64,000 nt of DNA, taken from contig JAFTYG010000006.1 of NCBI GenBank assembly GCA_017461365.1, forward strand, positions 62,001-126,000, read 5' to 3'. Positions 44,323 through 52,466 of the stretch are shown in pieces. Within the stretch, counting starts at the first letter, position 1; the number at the start of each line of letters is the position of its first letter. A program made the translations under genes and the position numbers. The stretch comes from Clostridia bacterium (lineage in GTDB: Bacteria; Bacillota; Clostridia; Oscillospirales; CAG-272). The notes below the pieces were generated by a model. It was not told the origin of the DNA. It made no database searches and was given only the letters and a program-made list of their open reading frames with translations.

Positions 44323-44337
44323 ACTCAAATTTGAACC

Positions 44338-45129
44338 TTATTTATCACGGTATTCTCTCGGCGTCACTCCCATATATTGCTTGAATTCTCTGCTGAAATA
44401 GGCGGTGTCGTTAAAGCCCGACAGGGTGGCGGCATCTGTCACAGAATATTCTCCCGACCGCAACAGCTCACAGGCATAGCTTATACGCATATTTCTTACG
44501 TAGACCATAGGGGATACCGAAAAGGCTTGTTTGAAAAGCTTTCGCAGATAGGGCTCGCTTATTTTACAAAGGTCTGCAAGCTGTGAGGCTGTGATATTCT
44601 CCTCCTTGTAATTTTCATTTATATATTCCAAGGCGGGGAATAAGAGTCTGAGTGTTCGGCTTTCTGAAAAATATTCCGAACGCTCTTGCTTTATAAGCTT
44701 AATGATCCTGTACAGATCGGAAGCGCATTCCTCATAATAGCCTGTATTTTTTCTTGACCACGCCTTTTCTGCTTTGGAAAATAGCGAGATCATTTCTTCC
44801 CGAGGTCGTATCTTTATGGAAAAGGGTTCAAAGCTTTCTTCGGAGGCGGTAAGGAAGTTTATGCAATAAATATTTCTGTCCCCTGTCTCGTTTGTGCTTC
44901 TGTCGACCTCGTATTTTGATCCCTTGGGAAGATAGACACATTCTCCGGGATGGGCGGTAATTACTTTTTCCGTGTCAAACTTATAAGTGCTCGAACAATC
45001 CAAATTGAACGCAATGCCGTGGTTAGGGCGGCAACGCTGTACGAATAGCCCTGTTTTGTTCGTCATAAGAATGGCAAGCTTTATTTCGGTTATAACTATG
45101 TTTTCGTCAAGTATATTCATTTTCATCAC
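44338..45129 (-). CDS. AraC-family regulator of glycyl radical enzyme 1
   Basis: 263 residues. A cupin-like sensor (~20-95: GIAFNLDCSSTYKFD, HPGECVYLPKGSKYEV) and an AraC DNA-binding domain (~165-262: ITASQLADLCKISEPYLRKLF, VTDAATLSGFNDTAYFSREF, GVTPREYRD). Clearly related to the regulator at 47392 in layout and in blocks such as the CVYLPKGSKYEV/VFYLPKGSSYTV pair. Divergent from the first glycyl radical enzyme gene, with promoters 17 bases apart. Confidence 0.87.
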   Translation of the reverse strand: MMKMNILDENIVITEIKLAILMTNKTGLFVQRCRPNHGIAFNLDCSSTYKFDTEKVITAHPGECVYLPKGSKYEVDRSTNETGDRNIYCINFLTASEESFEPFSIKIRPREEMISLFSKAEKAWSRKNTGYYEECASDLYRIIKLIKQERSEYFSESRTLRLLFPALEYINENYKEENITASQLADLCKISEPYLRKLFKQAFSVSPMVYVRNMRISYACELLRSGEYSVTDAATLSGFNDTAYFSREFKQYMGVTPREYRDK

Positions 45130-45138
45130 CTCGGTATT

Positions 45139-45211
45139 ATTATAACAAAAAAGCTCGAATAAGTCAAGTGTATCGTACTGTTATTGTTTGTATAAAAATG
45201 TGTGGTATAAT
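45139..45211. promoter_or_regulatory. Divergent promoters between AraC and glycyl radical enzyme 1
   Basis: Minus: TTGACT (45162-45167), 17 bases, TATAAT (45139-45144). Plus: TTGTTT (45184-45189), 16 bases, TATAAT (45206-45211). The 11-mer GTCAAGTGTAT (45163-45173) overlaps the minus -35 and recurs at the same place in the second cassette (48199-48209). Confidence 0.7.
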
Positions 45212-45240
45212 GTGTTCAATGAAAAAAGGAGGTCGCAGCT

Positions 45241-47390
45241 ATGATATACAGCTTTGACGAAAAAAGAGATCTGCTTGACGAAACACCCGAGTGGATAGAG
45301 GAAAGCGGTGTGTCCGAGAACGAGCTCGGGAAGCTTATTGAGGCGATAGAGGCAGAATATCCGTCGAAGGCTATTGCCAAGGCAAAGAGCTTTGAGACGA
45401 TAGCGAATAAGTCAAAAATAGCTATAGATACCGACGACATCTTTCAGGCAGAGCTTGCGGGATATAAAGTAATGAAGCAACAGAGAAAGCGTTGGGAAAC
45501 GGCTATCAAGGAAAGATACCTTTCCGAGGAGACAGCGGAAACGAAACGCGCGTGGGTGGAGTTCGGAGCATACAAATGTCATGCGGATTACGGACATACC
45601 TCCCCCAACACAAGACTTATGCTTGAAATAGGCTTTACAGGGCTCCTTGAAAGAATACAACAGTATGCGTCAAGGACGGGGCTTGACGAAAGACAAAAAG
45701 CTTTTTATTTGTCCTGTGATATATCCCTGAAGGCTGTGATGACACTTGCGTCACGTCTTTCGGAGACAATAGCGCCCTACAATAAGGAAAATGCCGATGC
45801 GCTTAAAGCCTTGACAGAAAGAGCACCCGAGAACAGCTATGAGGCGATGCAGATGATAATGCTGTATTTTTACGCTCACGAGTATGTATGCGGTACAAGA
45901 GTAAGGACGCTCGGACGGTTGGATGTGCTTCTGTATCCATTCTATAAAAAGGATATTGAAGAGGGAAGGTACACAAAGGAAGAGATCGGGATATGCTCAA
46001 ATTTTTCCTTTATAAGTTCTGGAGACTTAAAGTGCCCTTCGATCTGCCCTTCTGCCTTGGCGGTATGGATAAGGACGGACAGGATGTTACGAATGAGATG
46101 TCATATCTTATCGTAAGCACCTACAACTCCCTCGACATCCACAGTCCAAAGATACACATACGCGTGTCGGAAGGTACGCCGAAGGATTTTATAAAGCTCG
46201 TTTTGAGGTGTATCAGAGGCGGAAATTCAAGCTTTGTGTTTGTCAACGACAGAATAGGAATAAAAAGCCTTATGGGTGTGGGTATCGATGAGACAGACGC
46301 AAGAGATTTTGTGCCGATCGGTTGCTATGAGCCTGCTGTGTGGGGCGTTGAGATCGGCTGTACGGGTAACGGCGGCGTCAGTCTTCCCAAGGCTGTGGAG
46401 CTTGTGTTCACCAACGGCAGAGACCACGCAAGCGGTATTATGTGCGGGGTTGAAACGGGAAGGATAAGCACCTATGAGGAATTTTTGTCGGCGCTACGGG
46501 CGCAGATAGCCTATATGACCAACAAGGCGGCAGAGTACGTTACCGAGATCGAAAGACATTATTCCGAAATAAATCCCGACCCTCTGCTTTCCTGTCAGTA
46601 CGACGCAAGCGTTGAGAGTGGCATTGACGTGTACGAGGGCGGAGCAAAATACAACAACAGCTCTCTTTATATGTATTCCATAGCTACTCTTGTAGACTCG
46701 GTATGTGCTGTCAGAGAGCTTGTGTTTAACAGAAAAATGTTTACCCTTGACGAGCTTGGAGAGATACTCAAAAAGGATTGGCAAGGGCACGAAAGAGAGA
46801 GGGCTATCGCTCTGCACCTCAGACAAAAATACGGAAACGGAGAGCCGTATGCCGACTCTGTTGCGGTGGAGATGGCTGAGTATTGCGCCTCGCTTCTGAA
46901 TAACAGACCTAACGGCAGAGGCGGTGTATTTAAAGCGGCGCTCTTTACCATAGACCGTTGCTTTACTATAGGAAAAAAGACTATGGCTACTCCCGACGGA
47001 CGGCACACAGGCGAGCCTACATCAAAAAATCTTTGCGCCACGGTTGGAATGGACAGACAGGGCGTGACTTCGCTTATAAATTCCGTAACGGCTATCGACC
47101 ATTCAAAATTTCCCACAGGCTCGGTGCTCGATATAGTCCTTCACCCCTCGGCGGTGTCGGGTGAGGAGGGGCTTGAAGCCTTCTTCCACATACTTATGAC
47201 CTATTTCAAAAAGGGCGGCTTCGCTATGCACGGCAATATCTTTGATGCCGAGACATTGAAAAAAGCTCAGGCAGAGCCCGAGCTTTATAAAAATCTTCAG
47301 GTAAGAGTGTGCGGCTGGAACGCATACTTTGTAGACCTTTCTGTCGAGGAGCAGAACGCATTTATCAGACAAGCTGAAAACGCTGTCTGA
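45241..47390 (+). pseudogene. Glycyl radical enzyme 1, split by a one-base frameshift
   Basis: A pyruvate-formate-lyase-like protein read in two frames: N-terminal part from ATG 45241 to about 45987, C-terminal part in the next frame to 47390. Comparison with the intact paralogue at 48276 (EEIRTDLAYFF) shows the join: reading CGG GAT ATG CTC from 45987 gives EEIRDMLKFF, as if one C had been lost. Both radical sites are intact in the second part: FVPIGCYEP (Cys codon 46323) and RVCGWN (Gly codon 47313), with PFL and glycyl radical domains otherwise complete. It may be a recent pseudogene, a programmed shift or a sequencing error. An internal ATG at 45993 lacks a ribosome site. Confidence 0.8.
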
Positions 47391-47391
47391 T

Positions 47392-48153
47392 TTAGCGGTA
47401 GTCGGTAGGAGATACCCCTACGCGCTTTGAAAACTCACGCGAAAAATGGCAGGGCTCGGAATATCCGCAAAGCTCTGCTACCTCTTTGATAGAGAACTGC
47501 CCCGAGGACAAAAGCTGCTTTGCGTACTCTATCCTTTTTCGTATCATATATTCCTTCGGAGATACGCCGAAACGGTTTATAAATATCCTTCTGAAATAGA
47601 CCTCGCTCATACCGCAGAGCTCTGACAAGTATGACACTGTCAGGCTGTTGTCGGTAAAATCCGAGGAGAGCTTTTCAATGGCAGGGGCTATCTTAGATGC
47701 CTGCTCTTTGGGGCTGTATTCCTTTTGTAGCTCTTTTTGAGCAAGATAGATAGTCTCATATACGGCTCGCATCGCCGAAATGTCCCTGAGAGGGCTTTGA
47801 GCCTTCCAATCGGCGGCAGCCGTCTTGAAGTATCTTCGCAGAGACTCATGATCTCGCAAGCGGAGAGAAAAAGGCTCGTCGGAAATGTCCGCATCAAAGT
47901 TTATGGCATAGCATCCGCCGAGACGCACCGAGCGTACTGTGTAAGAGCTTCCTTTCGGCAGATAGAACACCTCGTTTTCTCTTGTGTGTAACACCTGACC
48001 GTCGGAAAAATGATAGTTCTTTATACCATTTTCATCGTTCAGAACAAAGCCGTGATAGGGACGGTCAGTATGAACGTTCTTTCCTGTTCCCGGCGCAACA
48101 TATACCGCCATAGCTATCTTGGTTATTGCTGTGTTCATCCATTGATCCTTCAT
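47392..48153 (-). CDS. AraC-family regulator of glycyl radical enzyme 2
   Basis: 253 residues from ATG 48153 with GGAGG eight bases upstream. Cupin-type sensor (~20-90: DRPYHGFVLNDENGIK, ENEVFYLPKGSSYTV) and AraC DNA-binding domain (~155-253: LTVSYLSELCGMSEVYFRRIF, IKEVAELCGYSEPCHFSREF, GVSPTDYR). Paralogue of the regulator at 44338. Its stop lies two bases from the stop of glycyl radical enzyme 1 (convergent) and it is divergent from enzyme 2. Confidence 0.87.
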   Translation of the reverse strand: MKDQWMNTAITKIAMAVYVAPGTGKNVHTDRPYHGFVLNDENGIKNYHFSDGQVLHTRENEVFYLPKGSSYTVRSVRLGGCYAINFDADISDEPFSLRLRDHESLRRYFKTAAADWKAQSPLRDISAMRAVYETIYLAQKELQKEYSPKEQASKIAPAIEKLSSDFTDNSLTVSYLSELCGMSEVYFRRIFINRFGVSPKEYMIRKRIEYAKQLLSSGQFSIKEVAELCGYSEPCHFSREFSKRVGVSPTDYR

Positions 48154-48174
48154 TCATATCACCTCCGCTAATAT

Positions 48175-48249
48175 TATATAATATTGTTTCGATTTCGTCA
48201 AGTGTATTACTTTTATCATTTACAAATATTTTAAATTAGTATATAATGA
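48175..48249. promoter_or_regulatory. Divergent promoters between AraC and glycyl radical enzyme 2
   Basis: Minus: TTGACG (48198-48203), 17 bases, TATAAT (48175-48180). Plus: TTTACA (48221-48226), 17 bases, TATAAT (48244-48249). The 11-mer GTCAAGTGTAT (48199-48209) is shared with the first cassette. Confidence 0.7.
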
Positions 48250-48275
48250 ATCCGTAAAATACAGGAGGTATTCAT

Positions 48276-50498
48276 ATGTATTTGATAAAAGAAAGAGATT
48301 ACGATTACATCAGCAATAAATATCACGACACATCAAAGCCTTGGAATGGGTTCGGCAGATTTGTACGCCGAGATGAGATCTTTTCTCCCGAAACGGGAAT
48401 GAGCCCCGAGGATATACTGACGGGAATATGGGAAAACGACAAAAAATACGAAAACGAGCCTCATCCCATACGTAAGGCTCACGCCCTTGCGTATGTTTTG
48501 AAAAATACAAGAATATCCTGTGATAGACGCGATATTTTTCCCGCAATAAATATGGTAGACCGTCCTCTGAAGGACACGATCATAAAAAAATGGAAAAATG
48601 AAATATTTAAAGAGGTCATTCCCGAGGTTGAGAAAAAGCGCAAGCAGTTAGAGACCGACGGTATCGTTACCATCTGGCCCGATTACGACCACAGCGTGCC
48701 TATGTGGGACAGACTGTTTGATCTCGGCTTTCCCGGACTCCTCGAACGCAGTGAGAGGGCAAGGCAGGGCAGGGCGCTGACCGCCGAGCAGAAGGCGTTT
48801 TATGAGGGCGTGCGTATCACCTATGAGGGTGTGCTTGCCTTTATCGACCGCCTTTATGAGCTTGCGGATGCCAACGAAGGCTCGGAGAAAATGGCGGCGG
48901 CGCTGAAAAATATTAGAACAGGCGCGCCGAACAGCTTTTATGAGGCAATGCTCGTCTCCTATATCTATTTTATGATAAGCGAGCAGGTCGACAGCTTGCA
49001 GGTGCGTTCTCTTTCCAATTTTGACCGTCAATATTATAAATTCTACAAAGCCGATCTTGAGCGTGGCGTGTCGGAAGAGGAAATAAGAACGGATCTTGCC
49101 TACTTCTTTATGCAGTTCACCGCCATTGGCAACTATTGGAACCAGCCTGTGTATCTCGGCGGTGAGAATGCCGACGGCTCCACGGTCATTGGTGAGCTGT
49201 CCTATCTCTTCCTCGACGTCTATGACAAAATGGGTATATACAATCCTAAGGTACAGATAAAGGTGGCTGACAACACTCCAAAGGAATTTTTGCAAAAGGC
49301 GCTCGATATGATACGCAGAGGGCATAACAGCATAGTTTTTGTTTCGGATGCGGTTATGAGACGCTCCCTTATAAAGGTAGGTGCTACCGAGGAGCAGGCA
49401 AGGCTTTGCGATGTTAAGGGATGCTATGAATATTCTGTTCAGGGGGCGTACAATTCGGGAATGAACTATCTCAATCTGCTGAAGCCTCTTGAATATGCCC
49501 TGCACGAGGGCAGAGACGGTGTAACGGGTATAATGGCAGGGCTGTCCTGTCCTTCGCCGTCGGAGTATAAAAGCTTTGACGACCTGTATGCAGAGTATAA
49601 GAGACAGCTTTTGAACGTTATCAATCTGACCATAGAGACTGTAAACAGCTTTGAGGACTATCTTTGCGAGGTGAGCCCCTTGTCCTTTATGTCCGCAACG
49701 CTCGATAGCTGTATAGAACAGGGCAGAGATGCCATAGGCGGAGGGGCGTTATTTAACGGCTCGGGGCTGAGCCCCGGCTATCTTGCCGACATTGCCGATT
49801 CCCTTGCGATGATACAAAAATACGTTTTTGAGAGAGGCGAGCTTACGCTGGCGGAATTTGTGGGAATGCTCGATAATAATTACGAGGGTAACGAAGCCTT
49901 TCGCTTAAAGCTCCGCGCCGACCGTGAGAAATACGGAAATAATAAGGAGCGTCCCGACAGAATAGCCGTGGATATAGTTGATTTTATTGTTAAAAACACC
50001 TGCGGCAGACCTAACGCCGAGCGTCGGGGCGGCACGTGGAATTGCTCCTTCCATACTGCGCGTATGTCCTACGTTCAGGGAAAGAAAACGGCATCCTCCC
50101 CTAACGGCAGACTTCTCGGAGAGGAGCTTTCAAAGAATATATCCGCCTCTATGGGACAGAACCGAGAGGGAGCTACGGCGGCAGTGCTGTCGGCAACAAA
50201 GATAGAAGCATCGTCATTTACAAGCGACTCCAATCTTGATATGGGACTTTTGCCGTCGGCTGTCAGCGGAGAGGACGGACTTGAAGCTATGTACGGACTT
50301 CTTTTGACCTATATGGCGAGGGGCGGAAAGTCTATGCAGATCAATGTTTTCGACGCCGATACTCTCCGTGACGCACAGGCGCACCCCGAAAAATACGGAG
50401 ATCTGCAAATACGTGTCTGCGGCTGGAACGTGCTGTGGAACAATATATGCAAGGAAGAACAGGACGGCTTTATCCGTCAGGCAGAGGGGCTTGTGTAA
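48276..50498 (+). CDS. Glycyl radical enzyme 2 (PFL-like, GCYE class)
   Basis: 740 residues, intact. PFL domain (~30-600) with thiyl Cys383 in VKGCYEY and, two residues on, Glu385, the Cys-x-Glu arrangement of glycyl radical eliminases and dehydratases (CutC, glycerol dehydratase, IslA, HypD), not the Cys-Cys of pyruvate formate lyase. The glycyl radical domain near the C-terminus has RVCGWN with Gly716, 24 residues from the end. GGAGG precedes ATG 48276. Operon with the EamA transporter and the activase; regulated by the divergent AraC. The substrate cannot be named from these motifs. Confidence 0.87.
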   Translation: MYLIKERDYDYISNKYHDTSKPWNGFGRFVRRDEIFSPETGMSPEDILTGIWENDKKYENEPHPIRKAHALAYVLKNTRISCDRRDIFPAINMVDRPLKDTIIKKWKNEIFKEVIPEVEKKRKQLETDGIVTIWPDYDHSVPMWDRLFDLGFPGLLERSERARQGRALTAEQKAFYEGVRITYEGVLAFIDRLYELADANEGSEKMAAALKNIRTGAPNSFYEAMLVSYIYFMISEQVDSLQVRSLSNFDRQYYKFYKADLERGVSEEEIRTDLAYFFMQFTAIGNYWNQPVYLGGENADGSTVIGELSYLFLDVYDKMGIYNPKVQIKVADNTPKEFLQKALDMIRRGHNSIVFVSDAVMRRSLIKVGATEEQARLCDVKGCYEYSVQGAYNSGMNYLNLLKPLEYALHEGRDGVTGIMAGLSCPSPSEYKSFDDLYAEYKRQLLNVINLTIETVNSFEDYLCEVSPLSFMSATLDSCIEQGRDAIGGGALFNGSGLSPGYLADIADSLAMIQKYVFERGELTLAEFVGMLDNNYEGNEAFRLKLRADREKYGNNKERPDRIAVDIVDFIVKNTCGRPNAERRGGTWNCSFHTARMSYVQGKKTASSPNGRLLGEELSKNISASMGQNREGATAAVLSATKIEASSFTSDSNLDMGLLPSAVSGEDGLEAMYGLLLTYMARGGKSMQINVFDADTLRDAQAHPEKYGDLQIRVCGWNVLWNNICKEEQDGFIRQAEGLV

Positions 50499-50535
50499 AG
50501 CTATCAATACTAATACAAAAAAGAGGAAATATGAA

Positions 50536-51459
50536 ATGCACCAACAAAAAAAGACCTCAAATCTGAAAATACTTTTGCTCGCTTTGCTTGTTATGGCACT
50601 GTGGGGCACGCTGTTCCCAATGATAAAGGTTGGGTATTCGGCGTTTCATATATCCACTACGGACATACCCTCTATCATTGTTTTTGCGGGGCTTCGCTTT
50701 ACCTTCTGCGGTCTTGTGCTTATCGCCCTTGCATCATTTAAGGTGAAACGGTTGGCGCTTCCCAAAAAATCTAATATGCTCTACATTGCGCTTGGAGCAT
50801 TGAGCACCATAATATTGCATTACAGCTTTACATATATCGGACTTGCGCTGGGTGAGGGCTCAAAGGGCGCTATCGTCAAGCAGGTAGGCGTGCTGTTTTT
50901 GAGCTGCTTTGCCTTTCTCTTCGACAAGGACGATAAATTTTCGGTAAATAAAGTGATAGCGGGCGTTCTCGGTTTTGGCGGTATTATTGCCACTGCGGTG
51001 GACGGAACGGGCATAAGCTTTGCGCTTGGAGATATACTTCTGCTTCTCGCCTCTGCCTGCTCATCGATAGGCACTGTTGTTACCAAGAGAGCCACACAGA
51101 CACTCTCTCCCATAAAATATACGGGATATTCACAGCTTTTCGGCGGTGTATTCCTTTTGGCACTTGGCTTGGCGCTCGGCGGACGGATGATATATATCGA
51201 TCTTCCCGCGATCCTCGTATTCCTGTACATCTGTACCACATCTATCGGATCGTATATGATATGGAACAGCCTTTTGAGAACGGGAAGCATTTCGAGACTG
51301 TCGGTCATCAAGTTCACGGAGCCTCTGTTTGCCGTGATCTTCTCGGGAATGATACTGGGAGAGGATATATTCAAAATATCTTATCTTGTGGCGTTTGTGT
51401 TGCTTTTGCTTGCGTTGCTTATAGAGCACAGACCTTGGAGAAATAAAAATGAAAGCTAA
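50536..51459 (+). CDS. EamA/DMT-family transporter
   Basis: 307 residues from ATG 50536; a longer frame from 50344 overlaps the enzyme gene. Ten membrane helices in two EamA repeats: LLALLVMALWGTLFPMIKVGY and LGAGLRF-like FAGLRFTFCGLVLIALAS in the first, ILLLLASACSSIGTVVTKRA and RLSVIKFTEPLFAVIFSGM in the second. DMT transporters move small metabolites in or out. Lying between a glycyl radical enzyme and its activase, it probably imports the substrate or exports the product. The stop overlaps the activase start by 11 bases. Confidence 0.85.
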   Translation: MHQQKKTSNLKILLLALLVMALWGTLFPMIKVGYSAFHISTTDIPSIIVFAGLRFTFCGLVLIALASFKVKRLALPKKSNMLYIALGALSTIILHYSFTYIGLALGEGSKGAIVKQVGVLFLSCFAFLFDKDDKFSVNKVIAGVLGFGGIIATAVDGTGISFALGDILLLLASACSSIGTVVTKRATQTLSPIKYTGYSQLFGGVFLLALGLALGGRMIYIDLPAILVFLYICTTSIGSYMIWNSLLRTGSISRLSVIKFTEPLFAVIFSGMILGEDIFKISYLVAFVLLLLALLIEHRPWRNKNES

Positions 51460-52339
51460 AATATTTGAGATAAAACGCTTCGCCGTTCACGACGGAGACG
51501 GAATACGCACCACGGTCTTTTTCAAGGGCTGTCCTCTGCGGTGCGTGTGGTGTCACAATCCCGAGGGAATATCAAAAAAGGCACAGCTTGGCCTTTATTC
51601 CCATAAGTGTATCGGGTGCGGCGAGTGCGTAAAGGTATGTAAAACGGGGGCGCATAGTATAGAGAACGGTATTCATATGTTTGACCGTGACAGATGTATC
51701 GCTTGCGGCGCGTGCGCTGAGGTCTGTCTTGGAGATGCGCTGACCTTTTACGGAAGGGAAGTGACCGTGGATGAGCTTTTGCCTCTGCTTTTGGAGGACA
51801 GAGATTTTTATGAAAGCTCGGGCGGCGGAGTGACGCTTTCGGGAGGCGAATGTCTTACACAGGCGGATTTTTGCGCGGAGCTTTTAGGGCGCTTGAAGAA
51901 TGAGGGTGTGCATACGGCATTGGATACCTGCGGATATATTTCCCGGGAAATGCTTGATAAGGTCATACCCTATACCGACCTTTTTCTGTATGACGTCAAA
52001 TCTTACGGAAGCGACGTTCACCGAAAATGTACGGGACACCCGAACGAAAGAATAATCGAAAACCTCAGATACCTCGACAGTAAGGGATGTAAGATAGAGA
52101 TAAGATACCCCTACGTTCCCGAATATAACAGTGGGGAGGTCGAGGGTATAGCCGAGCTTTTGTCGGGCTTGAAGAACGTAATGCGGATACGTGTGCTCGC
52201 TTACCATAACTATGCGGGCTCAAAATACTCGGCGCTCGGAATGGAAAATACTCTCCCCGAACGCCTGCCCACTCTCGACGAGCTTGAAGGCGTAAGACAG
52301 AAGATAGAAAAGATAACGAATATCAAGACCACAGACTAA
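51449..52339 (+). CDS. Glycyl radical enzyme activase (radical SAM)
   Basis: 296 residues. Radical-SAM motif Cys28-x3-Cys32-x2-Cys35 (GCPLRCVWC), followed by two ferredoxin-type 4Fe-4S clusters (Cys54/57/60/64 and Cys83/86/89/93), the architecture of activases of eliminase-type glycyl radical enzymes, absent in the PFL activase. Then SGGGVTLSGGECLTQ (SAM binding) and DTCGYIS. It abstracts hydrogen from the active-site Gly of its partner. As the only activase in the window it probably serves enzyme 2 and, if functional, enzyme 1. Confidence 0.9.
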   Translation: MKAKIFEIKRFAVHDGDGIRTTVFFKGCPLRCVWCHNPEGISKKAQLGLYSHKCIGCGECVKVCKTGAHSIENGIHMFDRDRCIACGACAEVCLGDALTFYGREVTVDELLPLLLEDRDFYESSGGGVTLSGGECLTQADFCAELLGRLKNEGVHTALDTCGYISREMLDKVIPYTDLFLYDVKSYGSDVHRKCTGHPNERIIENLRYLDSKGCKIEIRYPYVPEYNSGEVEGIAELLSGLKNVMRIRVLAYHNYAGSKYSALGMENTLPERLPTLDELEGVRQKIEKITNIKTTD

Positions 52340-52364
52340 AAAAGAGCCGTACGGCTCTTTTTTT
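52338..52364 (+). terminator. Terminator of the glycyl radical enzyme operon
   Basis: AAAAGAGCCGT pairs with ACGGCTCTTTT, followed by T residues. Confidence 0.85.
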
Positions 52365-52466
52365 CACACAAATGTTTTGTTGTTATTGTCAAAAAAATAT
52401 TAGAAAATCAGCTATATTTATGATATAATACATATGCAACTTACAATTAAAAAAGGAGAATATCAA

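Noticed and set aside
45993..47390. The C-terminal part of glycyl radical enzyme 1 as a separate gene
   Set aside because: The ATG has no ribosome site and the protein would begin mid-domain; the paralogue shows it is one gene with a frameshift.
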